A stretch of DNA of 14,844 bases. It comes from an uncultured Porphyromonadaceae bacterium. GTDB taxonomy: Bacteria; Bacteroidota; Bacteroidia; Bacteroidales; Muribaculaceae. A program made the position numbers and the translations under genes. Under the pieces are notes generated by a model. The model saw only the letters and a list, made by a program, of their open reading frames with translations, did no database searches and was not told the DNA's origin. This document shows positions 1 to 7,274 of this stretch, piece by piece; the stretch's first letter is position 1; every line of letters begins with the position of its first letter. The DNA lies in contig CAMWUZ010000020.1 in assembly GCA_947177595.1 (NCBI GenBank), positions 1 through 14,844 of the forward strand, read 5' to 3'.

Positions 1-32
1 CGCGATCTTCTCAAATCACAGCAAAAGTAAAA

Positions 33-677
33 TCACCCTTTTCTGCCGAAATCGGCAGGAATTTCTCCCCATTCCTCTGTCTTCCACTTGGTGACATGAT
101 TCTGAGGAGTATGGGTGAGCAACCAGTTTTCCGCTCTTGATACCAACGCCCTGATTTTTTCATTTCCGGGTGTTGGGGCGAGAGTGGTTTTTACATGTTT
201 ATCCCTCACCCACGCCATAGCGGTCTTGCTGTCGGAGTAGATAGTCACCCCGGTTCTGCGTTGCTGCTCAAGAAGGGCGAAAGCATGAACAATGGCGAGA
301 AATTCTCCCAGATTGTTGGTACCCTCCTCGAGAGGTCCTACATGAAAAATCTCCTCTCCGTTGTTCAGATTCACTCCGCGATACTCCACCGGTCCCGGAT
401 TGCGGCGACACCCCGCATCCACAGCTATACCGTTACGGTCAATCTCGGGAAAAGCATCGTAATTGACCGAAATCACCGGTCGGCGGGCAATAGCCCTGAG
501 TAACTCCACTCCAGAATCACCGCTCTCTCCGCGATATGCCGCAATAGCTGCCTCCTGATTGGGATAAGCCTTGTATTTTGCTCCTGGAAAACCTTCCACA
601 ACGAGTTTGCACTCCTCCCATGAGTCAAAAACCCCGGTGTCATGTCCTGCCCAGACCACATAGTATTTTTTACCCAT
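33..677 (-). CDS. rnhA: Ribonuclease HI with N-terminal viroplasmin (caulimovirus VI-like) domain
   Basis: Hydrolyses the RNA strand of RNA/DNA hybrids (R-loops, primers) in the cytoplasm. The 214-residue protein has two parts. Residues 3-48 form the small hybrid-binding viroplasmin-like domain (YYVVWAG start, aromatic residues at 9, 17 and 20). The RNase H fold runs from about residue 68 to the end. The likely catalytic acids are D87 (VDAGCRRNPGP), E125 (NNLGEF), D149 (YSDSKTA) and D209 in the C-terminal PADFGRKG. The length and ending fit the two-domain RNase H common in Bacteroidetes. It is the last gene of a minus-strand unit, starting 9 nt after the stop of the alanine dehydrogenase-like gene, so it is probably co-transcribed. 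The start at 677 is chosen because the conserved viroplasmin strand begins almost immediately after it. The assignment is secure. No terminator is visible in the 32 bases left in the window. Confidence 0.93.
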   Translation of the reverse strand: MGKKYYVVWAGHDTGVFDSWEECKLVVEGFPGAKYKAYPNQEAAIAAYRGESGDSGVELLRAIARRPVISVNYDAFPEIDRNGIAVDAGCRRNPGPVEYRGVNLNNGEEIFHVGPLEEGTNNLGEFLAIVHAFALLEQQRRTGVTIYSDSKTAMAWVRDKHVKTTLAPTPGNEKIRALVSRAENWLLTHTPQNHVTKWKTEEWGEIPADFGRKG

Positions 678-686
678 AACCGGATT

Positions 687-1868
687 TTATGAAAGTGTGA
701 GGAATATTGCGATATCGCGGCTTCTCATGCCAACAGTTTCCGCAACTTCGGCATTTACGATCTTGCCCATGAAGGTTACAGCGCCTTTTCTGATACCTTC
801 GTGCATCTTGAGCGCGTTGAGCACTCCGTCACTTGCCGATATATCGCCCATAAATGTGAGAAAAGTATTGCTGAGCGCCATAGCCGCTGTGCGAGGCACC
901 GCGCTTCCGGTATGAACGTAGCAGCATCTTCCGTTTTCCGGACCGGAAGGAGTGGCGAGTGCAAGATCCACAGTGGGAAGAGACGGAAAAGCCGCACCGC
1001 AGTCGTTGGTGAGATCAAAAATAATCACACCTTTTTTCATTTCGCTCACGGTTTCTGTATCAAACACCGGCGGATTTGTCATCTGGGTGAAGACCACCAC
1101 ATCCGCACTCCGGAGCGCGCTCCGGAGCACTCTCGGATGAAGAGCCGAGCCAACCGCACAGGTGCCAAGCTCTTTTGTCGCCTCCCTGAGACGATACACG
1201 TCGTTGTCAAATATCCTTACGGTAGAGCCTGCTCCGGAAGCTGCGCGTGCAGCCGCACACGCACTGATGCCACTGCCTATGATAGTCGTTTCGCATGGTA
1301 TCACACCGGCTACTCCTCCGAGCAGTATTCCTTTTCCATGAACCGAGTCAGCGAGTAGCGAACCGGCTACCGCCAGCGCCGCCCTGCCGTCTATCTCAGA
1401 CAAGATGTCGGCAAACGGAGTATTGCCGTAGCGATCCTCCACAAGGTCAAGAGCCACATTTATTATATTACGGTCCATAAGAGCCTTTACCGACTCCTTT
1501 GTGCGGTTGCATTTGGACAGAAGCGACAGATGCACAGCTCCTCTGCGCATCTGCCTTATGTCGTGGCATGATAGCGGAGCGAGATGAAGCACTATATCAC
1601 AGCCGAGTGCTTCCGACCGGCTCACTATTTGAGTTCCTTCGCGTGAGTAGGCATTATCGGTGTAGTGGATGGAGTTTCCGGCACCTGCCTCCATTTTAAT
1701 GGTGAATCCTTGTGCCACAAGAAGTCCTGCGCCCTCCGGGGTGAGCGGAAACCTGCGCTCGTTGTCAATATTGCTTGCGGGCAGTCCCACAGTCATGTGG
1801 CGGCGCGTGGTGGCTGTAGCCATCTCCTGAGGCAGCGGCATGGCGCCGAATTCGCTCTCTGTTTTCAT
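687..1868 (-). CDS. Alanine dehydrogenase / NAD(P) transhydrogenase alpha-family protein, divergent
   Basis: A 393-residue member of the alanine dehydrogenase/PNT family, which classically interconverts alanine and pyruvate plus ammonia with NAD. Visible features are the N-terminal substrate-side motif with an arginine (NERRFPLTP, residues 36-44), the GILLGG segment leading into a Rossmann fold with a glycine-rich loop (IIGSGISACAAARAA) ending in an acidic residue (VRIFD), and an aspartate in the NDCGAAF loop that matches the family's IDQGG aspartate. Aligned from memory with Mycobacterium Ald, the catalytic lysine of KVKEP is replaced (DIVLHLAPL, residues 91-99). The histidine of the FLHLAA segment is replaced by Ser118. 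Real alanine dehydrogenase activity is therefore uncertain, although the same replacements seem usual in Bacteroidales homologues. The start codon overlaps the shikimate kinase stop (ATGA, 1865-1868), implying translational coupling. Residues 1-24 precede the conserved core, so an internal start at Met16 or Met25 is possible. Confidence 0.75.
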   Translation of the reverse strand: MKTESEFGAMPLPQEMATATTRRHMTVGLPASNIDNERRFPLTPEGAGLLVAQGFTIKMEAGAGNSIHYTDNAYSREGTQIVSRSEALGCDIVLHLAPLSCHDIRQMRRGAVHLSLLSKCNRTKESVKALMDRNIINVALDLVEDRYGNTPFADILSEIDGRAALAVAGSLLADSVHGKGILLGGVAGVIPCETTIIGSGISACAAARAASGAGSTVRIFDNDVYRLREATKELGTCAVGSALHPRVLRSALRSADVVVFTQMTNPPVFDTETVSEMKKGVIIFDLTNDCGAAFPSLPTVDLALATPSGPENGRCCYVHTGSAVPRTAAMALSNTFLTFMGDISASDGVLNALKMHEGIRKGAVTFMGKIVNAEVAETVGMRSRDIAIFLTLS

Positions 1869-2401
1869 TTCGCCGGAAGATTTAAGAGTGATATAAAGCG
1901 GTTTGCGGTATCTGCCACCTCACATTCGTTTTCGAGCAGATCACCTGCAAAATTAATTTTAGCTTTGGAGTAGTGGGGCATTCTTTTGTCAAGCGCCTCC
2001 ACGATAAATTCCTTCAGTTCCTCATCGCCTTTGTCGGCAATGAGAGGACGCTTGTGGCGTCCGCGCATGAGACGTGTGTGGAGTTTTGGCAGCGAAGTAT
2101 TGAGAAATACCGTCGTACCTTTGGAATTCATATAATCCATATTGTCGAAGAAGCAGGGTGTGCCTCCTCCACACGCCACTATAACATTTTCAAACTCGGC
2201 AACCTCATGCAGCATCCGGCGCTCGATGTTGCGAAAGCCCTCCTCGCCTTTCTCTGCGAAAATATCACGCACGGATGAATGGAATCTGCCCTCGATGTAA
2301 GAATCAAGGTCAATGAATTCAATGCCTGTGATACGGCTCACATTACGACCCAGGGTGGATTTTCCGCATCCCATATAGCCTATTAGAAAAATCGGTTGCA
2401 T
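1865..2401 (-). CDS. aroK: Shikimate kinase
   Basis: Phosphorylates shikimate to shikimate-3-phosphate with ATP in the chorismate (aromatic amino acid) pathway; cytoplasmic. The 178-residue product has the Walker A loop GYMGCGKST (8-16), the shikimate-binding aspartate in DLD (31-33), Arg57 in the FRNIERR segment, the glycine triplet CGGG (77-80) and the lid arginine in KRPL (117-120). All of these are expected for the family, and the length is typical. The reading frame is open upstream to a TTG at 2431, but the ATG at 2401 is preferred. It puts the P-loop at the normal distance from the N-terminus and lies about 10 nt after GGGAG. It is the first gene of the unit with the alanine dehydrogenase-like gene (4-nt overlap) and rnhA. 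Nothing else from the aromatic pathway is nearby. Confidence 0.95.
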   Translation of the reverse strand: MQPIFLIGYMGCGKSTLGRNVSRITGIEFIDLDSYIEGRFHSSVRDIFAEKGEEGFRNIERRMLHEVAEFENVIVACGGGTPCFFDNMDYMNSKGTTVFLNTSLPKLHTRLMRGRHKRPLIADKGDEELKEFIVEALDKRMPHYSKAKINFAGDLLENECEVADTANRFISLLNLPAK

Positions 2402-2418
2402 ATAAAAAGTTTCTCCCA

Positions 2419-2426
2419 CAAAATTA
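2419..2426 (-). promoter_or_regulatory. Putative -7 element for aroK unit
   Basis: On the minus strand this reads TAATTTTG, matching the Bacteroidetes -7 consensus TAnnTTTG. It lies 17 nt upstream of the aroK start. No TTTG-like -33 element is seen 19-21 nt further upstream. Position and orientation fit the aroK-ald-rnhA transcript, with a very short leader. Confidence 0.4.
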
Positions 2427-2449
2427 CACAAAATTATATTGGTTTTGCG

Positions 2450-2457
2450 TACATTTG
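2450..2457 (+). promoter_or_regulatory. Putative -7 element for the DUF2851 gene
   Basis: TACATTTG matches TAnnTTTG and lies 32 nt before the ATG at 2490. Together with the minus-strand match at 2419-2426 it makes the 88-nt aroK/DUF2851 gap a plausible divergent promoter region. No good -33 element is visible. Confidence 0.45.
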
Positions 2458-2489
2458 TCTCGTATCACACTTTTTTGCATCTCGGAGAA

Positions 2490-3779
2490 ATGGAAAAACT
2501 CATGCAATATGTATGGCAGCAGCGTCTCTGGCCGATAGCGGAGATGCGCACTGTCGATGGCAAGAGGATAGAGGTGCTTGACCCCGGATTGCCTAATCGC
2601 GATGCGGGTCCCGATTTTTTCAACGCAAAAGTGGTGATAGACGGTGAGACATGGGTCGGTAATATTGAGATTCACTACCGGGCGAGTGACTGGCACCGTC
2701 ATAAGCATGACAGTGATCCTGCATACGATTCGGTGATTCTCCACATTGTTGACAAAGATGATGCTGTGATCAGGCGAAAAGACGGTCAGGTGATTCCTCA
2801 GATGAGAATGCCGTGTGATCCCGGACTGAATTCGCGTTACAGCGAGCTGGTAGGCAGAGCGGATATTGATTTACCGTGCCGTAGGGAACTTGAGTCGTTG
2901 CCGGGCATCTATCTCACCGACTGGATTTCAAACCTGGCATACGAGCGTATTTATGCCAAAGTCGAGAGAATCGAGGATATACGTTCCAGGCTCAACGGAG
3001 ACTGGGAGCAGACTTGCTATGTGACAGTGGCACGAGGGCTCGGTTTTGGCATCAACGGTGAGCCGTTTGAACGCCTGGCACTAAGCGTACCGTTGATTTT
3101 CATAGGCAAGCACAGTGACAACCTCACCGCGGTAGAGGCTCTTCTTTTCGGACAGAGCGGATTTCTTAACGCCCATGCCACCGCAATAGACACCTATGCC
3201 GCTCACCTTGCGAGGGAATACTCCTTTCTCGCAACTAAGTTCGGACTCAAAAAGCCCGAAAATCCCGGGTGGAAAATGGCGAGAATGCGTCCGGCAAATT
3301 TCCCACACCGCCGCATAGCCACTCTTGCAGCCATGTTGCACGGTGGGTTCCGTCTTATGGGTAGAATACTTGAAATCACGGATGTTGACCCGGCGTGCGC
3401 GCTATTCACTCCTGAGTTGTCGCCGTATTGGGAACGCCGATATTCTTTCGGACCGGAGAGCAATCGCCTGAGCGGTACTCTGAGCAGGAGTTCGGCATTG
3501 GTGATGGTGATAAATGTAGTGGTTCCGCTGCTTATGGCGTATGGTATGAGTCACGGAGATACCTCGCTCACCGACAGAGCGATAGATCTTCTACACTCTA
3601 TCAAAGCGGAGCGTAATACGATAATCGATATGTTTGAGAGATGCGGAGTGAAAGTGGACGACGCTTTTACTTCACAAGGGCTGATTCAGCTCAGAAGAAA
3701 CTATTGTGAGATGCGTAAATGCCTGTATTGCCGAATAGGGCATCGCAAGCTCTCCTATAACGCCCGACGCAACGACTGA
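2490..3779 (+). CDS. DUF2851 family protein, function unknown
   Basis: A 429-residue protein recognised as the Bacteroidetes/Chlorobi DUF2851 family from its N-terminus: MEKLMQYVWQQRLW, then IEVLDPGLPNRDAGPDFFNAK (28-47) and WVGNIEIHYRASDW (55-68). No signal peptide or membrane segment is visible, so it is probably cytoplasmic. The GPD (40-42), a strand with an acidic end, and the NIEIH turn (59-62) resemble the spacing of PD-(D/E)XK nuclease cores. That is an inference from residue pattern only. The frame is open upstream to 2439, but the ATG at 2490 matches where family members begin and follows GGAGAA directly. The 3' end meets the convergent outer-membrane gene with one base between the stops, and no terminator separates them. 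It has no functional partner nearby. Confidence 0.8.
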   Translation: MEKLMQYVWQQRLWPIAEMRTVDGKRIEVLDPGLPNRDAGPDFFNAKVVIDGETWVGNIEIHYRASDWHRHKHDSDPAYDSVILHIVDKDDAVIRRKDGQVIPQMRMPCDPGLNSRYSELVGRADIDLPCRRELESLPGIYLTDWISNLAYERIYAKVERIEDIRSRLNGDWEQTCYVTVARGLGFGINGEPFERLALSVPLIFIGKHSDNLTAVEALLFGQSGFLNAHATAIDTYAAHLAREYSFLATKFGLKKPENPGWKMARMRPANFPHRRIATLAAMLHGGFRLMGRILEITDVDPACALFTPELSPYWERRYSFGPESNRLSGTLSRSSALVMVINVVVPLLMAYGMSHGDTSLTDRAIDLLHSIKAERNTIIDMFERCGVKVDDAFTSQGLIQLRRNYCEMRKCLYCRIGHRKLSYNARRND

Positions 3780-3780
3780 A

Positions 3781-4464
3781 TCAAAGAGTGCGGAAATTGT
3801 AGCCGAGATTTATACCGGCTACGCGCTGACGCTTTGCTCCATAATCACTTTTGGCTATGTCGCAGAGTTTCCAGGTAAAATATGCGCCTATATACACGCG
3901 GTTTATTCCGAAGCCTATGCCACTGCGCAGACCCAGATCCACACCATAGTCACCATAAAGCGGGTGGGAGATTGTGCTGTCAAAAATCTTGGTAGGTTTA
4001 TCGGTCTTGAACCAGGTTTTAAAGCGGAAATCGAATTCCGGACCGGTGAAGAAATACATTTTAAAGTCGCGGGACAGCTTCACTCTCCAGCCCAATGAAA
4101 TAGGCACCTTGATGCCTACGGTGCGCATGGTGGCTTCGGTTATACCATCTTTCACTACCTGTTCGGAGAGTGTTCCGGCGGTTTTGAGGCTGTTGAAATA
4201 GAATTCAAACTGAGGCTCGAGAAACCATCCTCGGCGCATCGGCGCGTGGAAAAGTCCTGAAATACCGGCATCAAAGCCTGTGGCACGGGTTGAGAGAGGG
4301 ATACGTGCATACTTGATGGTATAGGGATAAGAATAGCCTCCTGTCAGACGCATACCGAAATACGGACGCCTTACCCCCGTGCGATACATATCATAAAACA
4401 GATGGGCATGCAGACTGCCTGCCGCTAATACAAGAATCGTTGCTATTATTGCGAGTCTTTTCAT
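3781..4464 (-). CDS. Outer-membrane beta-barrel protein, signal peptide present
   Basis: A 227-residue secreted protein. Residues 1-20 form a signal peptide: MKR, then a hydrophobic core, with likely cleavage after LHA. The rest alternates polar and hydrophobic/aromatic residues with many glycines and tyrosines (GMRLTGGYSYPY, LEPQFEFYFNS, FFTGPEFDFRFK, IYIGAYFTWKL-like strands) and ends in GINLGYNFRTL, as expected for a small barrel of the PorT/OMP_b-brl class. The substrate or role cannot be read from the sequence. It is a single gene with its own -7 element, divergent from argS and convergent with the DUF2851 gene. The start at 4464 is fixed by the signal peptide. Confidence 0.8.
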   Translation of the reverse strand: MKRLAIIATILVLAAGSLHAHLFYDMYRTGVRRPYFGMRLTGGYSYPYTIKYARIPLSTRATGFDAGISGLFHAPMRRGWFLEPQFEFYFNSLKTAGTLSEQVVKDGITEATMRTVGIKVPISLGWRVKLSRDFKMYFFTGPEFDFRFKTWFKTDKPTKIFDSTISHPLYGDYGVDLGLRSGIGFGINRVYIGAYFTWKLCDIAKSDYGAKRQRVAGINLGYNFRTL

Positions 4465-4488
4465 TGTGTACTGGCTGTGTTAGAGTGA

Positions 4489-4496
4489 CAAAGTTA
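4489..4496 (-). promoter_or_regulatory. Putative -7 element for the outer-membrane protein gene
   Basis: The minus strand reads TAACTTTG, a perfect TAnnTTTG match, 24 nt upstream of the ATG at 4464. No -33 element is recognisable at the usual spacing. Confidence 0.5.
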
Positions 4497-4560
4497 CGCC
4501 AATTTTTCATAAAAAGAGTGTTGTGGTATAAAAAAATAGTGAGGGTAGCCGATTTATTAC

Positions 4561-4568
4561 TATTTTTG
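4561..4568 (+). promoter_or_regulatory. Putative -7 element for argS
   Basis: TATTTTTG matches TAnnTTTG and is followed by CA, as in several promoters of this window. It lies 24 nt before the argS ATG at 4593. The 128-nt gap also holds the outer-membrane gene promoter on the other strand. Confidence 0.5.
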
Positions 4569-4592
4569 CACTTCTAATAGAATCTAAACGAA

Positions 4593-6380
4593 ATGTCTAT
4601 CGACGATATTATTGCAAAAGGAGTTGCCAAGGCTGTCAAGGAGCTTTACGGCGTGGACACCGATCCGGCATCCATCACTCCACAGACCACCAAGAAGGAG
4701 TTTGAAGGGAATCTCACTGTAATGGTTTTTCCCTGGGTAAAGGCGGCACGCAAGTCTCCCGAAGCTGTAGGCAAGGAAATAGGTGACTGGCTGGTTGATA
4801 ATGAGCCGGCTGTCGCATCTTACAATGTTATCAAAGGTTTTCTCAATATCACCATAGAGCCTGCTTTCTGGTCCACAGTGCTCGAGCATATAGCGCAGCA
4901 GAAAGACTATGGAATCACCCCGGAAACACCGGAGTCGCCGCTCGTCATGGTTGAATACTCTTCGCCCAACACCAACAAGCCGCTGCACCTGGGGCATGTG
5001 CGCAACATTCTGCTCGGAAACAGTCTGTGCAGAATCCTCGCTGCCTGCGGTAACAAGGTTGTGCGCACGAATATTGTGAATGACCGAGGTATCCATATCT
5101 GCAAGTCGATGCTTGCCTGGAAGAAATGGGGCGACGGAGCCACTCCGCAATCAACAGGTAAGAAAGGTGATCACCTTATCGGCGATTTCTATGTGCTCTT
5201 CGACAAACACTTTAAAGAAGAGGTGAAAGAACTTGAGGCTCAGGGCATGACAAAGGAAGAAGCCGAAGCCGCGTCTCCTCTTCTTCAGGAAGCACGCGCC
5301 ATGCTGAGAGCATGGGAAGCGGGTGACAAAGAGGTAAGGGATCTCTGGGCTACCATGAACAGATGGGTGTATGACGGATTCGACAAGACCTATGACCGCA
5401 TGGGTGTGGGATTCGACAAAATATACTACGAGAGCGATACCTACCTTGAAGGTAAGGCAAAGGTGCTTGAAGGTCTTGAAAAAGGGCTCATGTACAAAAA
5501 GGATGACGGCTCGGTATGGGCTGATCTCACGGAGCAGGGTCTTGACCACAAGCTGTTGCTTCGTTCAGACGGGACATCGGTCTATATGACCCAGGACATC
5601 GGCACCGCCAAGTTGCGCTATCAGGATTATCCCATCGACAAGATGATATATGTGGTGGGAAATGAGCAGAACTACCACTTTCAGGTGCTTTCTCTTCTCC
5701 TCGACCGTCTCGGTTTCAAATGGGGCAAGGATCTCGTGCATTTCTCTTATGGGATGGTGGAACTTCCCGAGGGCAAGATGAAGAGCCGAGAAGGCACTGT
5801 TGTAGATGCCGATGACCTGATGGACGAGATGGTAAATACCGCCAAGGCTGTGAGCAGCGAGCTTGGTAAACTTGACGGCTGTGATGAGGCTGAAATTGCT
5901 GAAATCACCGAGACTGTCGGACTTGGCGCGCTAAAATATTTCCTTCTCAAGGTCGATCCACGCAAGAATATGACCTTTAATCCCAAGGAGTCTATTGATT
6001 TTAATGGCAATACCGGTCCGTTCATCCAATACACTTATGCGCGCATACGCTCTGTGCTCCGCAAGGCAGAGGATGCCGGAATGGAAATTGGCGGATTTAC
6101 CGGAGTGAAACCCGGTGAAAAGGAAATCACTCTTATACAGCGTCTTGCCGATTTCCCGACAGTTGTGCAGGAAGCTGGCAGAACATATAGCCCCGCGCTT
6201 ATTGCCAACTATGCTTATGACTTGGTAAAGGAATACAACCAGTTCTATCACGACTGCTCCATTCTCAAGGAAGAGAACGAGGCTGTGCGATCCATGCGTC
6301 TCACCCTCTCAGCCGTGACAGCCGACACAATACGCACCGCAATGTCGCTTCTCGGCATAAAGGTGCCCGAAAGAATGTAA
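4593..6380 (+). CDS. argS: Arginyl-tRNA synthetase
   Basis: Charges tRNA-Arg with arginine using ATP; cytoplasmic class I synthetase. The 595-residue product is full length. It has an N-terminal tRNA D-loop-recognition domain (about 1-110), the class I HIGH-type motif HLGH (132-135) in KPLHLGHVRN, the nucleotide-binding core with NDRG and NEQNYHFQV segments, and the KMSKS-equivalent KMKSREGTVVD (395-405). An alpha-helical anticodon-binding (DALR-type) C-terminus ends in GIKVPERM. An insertion at about residues 205-255, rich in Lys and Glu, lies between the catalytic halves. The ATG at 4593 is the natural start, directly after an AT-rich leader with no clear Shine-Dalgarno. The Bax-inhibitor-family gene follows after 33 nt without a terminator, so read-through is likely. 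Confidence 0.97.
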   Translation: MSIDDIIAKGVAKAVKELYGVDTDPASITPQTTKKEFEGNLTVMVFPWVKAARKSPEAVGKEIGDWLVDNEPAVASYNVIKGFLNITIEPAFWSTVLEHIAQQKDYGITPETPESPLVMVEYSSPNTNKPLHLGHVRNILLGNSLCRILAACGNKVVRTNIVNDRGIHICKSMLAWKKWGDGATPQSTGKKGDHLIGDFYVLFDKHFKEEVKELEAQGMTKEEAEAASPLLQEARAMLRAWEAGDKEVRDLWATMNRWVYDGFDKTYDRMGVGFDKIYYESDTYLEGKAKVLEGLEKGLMYKKDDGSVWADLTEQGLDHKLLLRSDGTSVYMTQDIGTAKLRYQDYPIDKMIYVVGNEQNYHFQVLSLLLDRLGFKWGKDLVHFSYGMVELPEGKMKSREGTVVDADDLMDEMVNTAKAVSSELGKLDGCDEAEIAEITETVGLGALKYFLLKVDPRKNMTFNPKESIDFNGNTGPFIQYTYARIRSVLRKAEDAGMEIGGFTGVKPGEKEITLIQRLADFPTVVQEAGRTYSPALIANYAYDLVKEYNQFYHDCSILKEENEAVRSMRLTLSAVTADTIRTAMSLLGIKVPERM

Positions 6381-6413
6381 AAATACTCTCAAATCACAAA
6401 CACTTAATATTTT

Positions 6414-7118
6414 ATGGAAAATTATCAGAATTATTACACCCAGAGTGGTGCCGCTCTCGATTCGAAAGTGTCTGCGGTAATGAAGCGGGTATATGTCAAA
6501 ATGTTTCTTGCCCTGCTTGTAACAGCTTTTGTATCGCTCTTCTGCGCAAGCTCGCCTTCTGTGCTCAGCTTCTTTGCCACACACAGCGGATTTATATGGG
6601 GTGTGTTCATTGTGGAGCTTGTACTCGTGTTTGCCATCTCCGGAGGTATCAATAGAATGAGCTCAGGCACAGCCACCATGCTGTTCTTCCTTTTCGCGGT
6701 TATCAACGGACTAGCCCTTTTCCCCATCTTCATTGTTTACACCGGGGTGTCTATCGCCAAGACTTTCTTCATCACAGCCGGAACATTCGGTGCGATGAGC
6801 ATCTATGGCTACTTCACATCACAGGATCTTTCAAAATGGGGTTCGGTTCTTATCATGGCGCTCTTTGGTCTTATTATCTGTAGCGTGGTAAACATCTTCT
6901 GGGCTAACAGCACATTCGAATGGATTATCTCTGCCGCCGGTGTACTCATTTTTGTCGGTCTCACCGCCTGGGATACTCAGAAAATCAAACAGATGGCTGC
7001 AATGGCTCCCGCCGAAACAGTTTCCAAACTGGCAACAATCGGCGCGCTATCGCTATACCTTGATTTCATCAACCTGTTCCTCTATCTACTCCGCTTCTTC
7101 GGAAACAGCAGAGACTGA
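6414..7118 (+). CDS. Bax inhibitor-1 / YccA family integral membrane protein
   Basis: A 234-residue inner-membrane protein with about seven hydrophobic segments spread from residue 30 to 228. The family signature is present: LTAWDTQKIK (183-192) and GALSLYLDFINLFLYLLR (210-227). Asp187 and Asp217 correspond to the conserved aspartate pair that in Bacillus YetJ forms the pH-sensitive calcium-leak gate. Bacterial relatives are linked to ion leak and to quality control through FtsH; the role in this organism is not known. The soluble N-terminus (about 25 residues, Tyr/Gln-rich) is usual for Bacteroidetes members. It lies 33 nt downstream of argS, no -7 element was found in that gap, and a strong hairpin terminator follows at 7142. 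Confidence 0.9.
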   Translation: MENYQNYYTQSGAALDSKVSAVMKRVYVKMFLALLVTAFVSLFCASSPSVLSFFATHSGFIWGVFIVELVLVFAISGGINRMSSGTATMLFFLFAVINGLALFPIFIVYTGVSIAKTFFITAGTFGAMSIYGYFTSQDLSKWGSVLIMALFGLIICSVVNIFWANSTFEWIISAAGVLIFVGLTAWDTQKIKQMAAMAPAETVSKLATIGALSLYLDFINLFLYLLRFFGNSRD

Positions 7119-7141
7119 TCACAAACTATACATTAATATAT

Positions 7142-7175
7142 AAACGGAGTCGTGCTTGCCGCGGCTCCGTTTTTT
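7142..7175 (+). terminator. Rho-independent terminator after the BI-1-family gene
   Basis: Eleven-base arms AAACGGAGTCG (7142-7152) and CGGCTCCGTTT (7162-7172), pairing with one G-U, enclose a 9-nt loop and run into a T tract. It starts 23 nt after the BI-1-family stop and closes the argS transcript. Confidence 0.85.
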
Positions 7176-7248
7176 AATAGCCTGCTCCGATTACCTCTTA
7201 ATCTTTCATGACTCTCCGCGAAAAAACTCGTGACTTGAAAAAAATTAT

Positions 7249-7256
7249 TACCTTTG
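7249..7256 (+). promoter_or_regulatory. Putative -7 element for polyprenyl synthase gene
   Basis: TACCTTTG followed by CA is an exact TAnnTTTG match, 18 nt before the ATG at 7275 and after the upstream terminator. The TTG at its end is the upstream limit of the open frame, which argues against translation beginning there. Confidence 0.55.
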
Positions 7257-7274
7257 CACATCTTTTCGTGTAGA

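Noticed and set aside
43..58. CTGCCG-AAAT-CGGCAG hairpin in the 3' end of RNase HI
   Set aside because: It lies inside the coding sequence and is followed by A and G rather than T on the transcript strand, so it is not a convincing terminator; coding constraint explains it well enough.
801..1358. 185-residue plus-strand open frame opposite the alanine dehydrogenase-like gene
   Set aside because: Its Arg/Ser/His-rich composition is that of a shadow frame, and the opposite strand encodes a recognisable enzyme across the whole stretch.
2402..2431. Upstream TTG start for shikimate kinase
   Set aside because: It would add ten residues before the conserved P-loop strand and overlap the likely promoter; the ATG at 2401 fits the family length.
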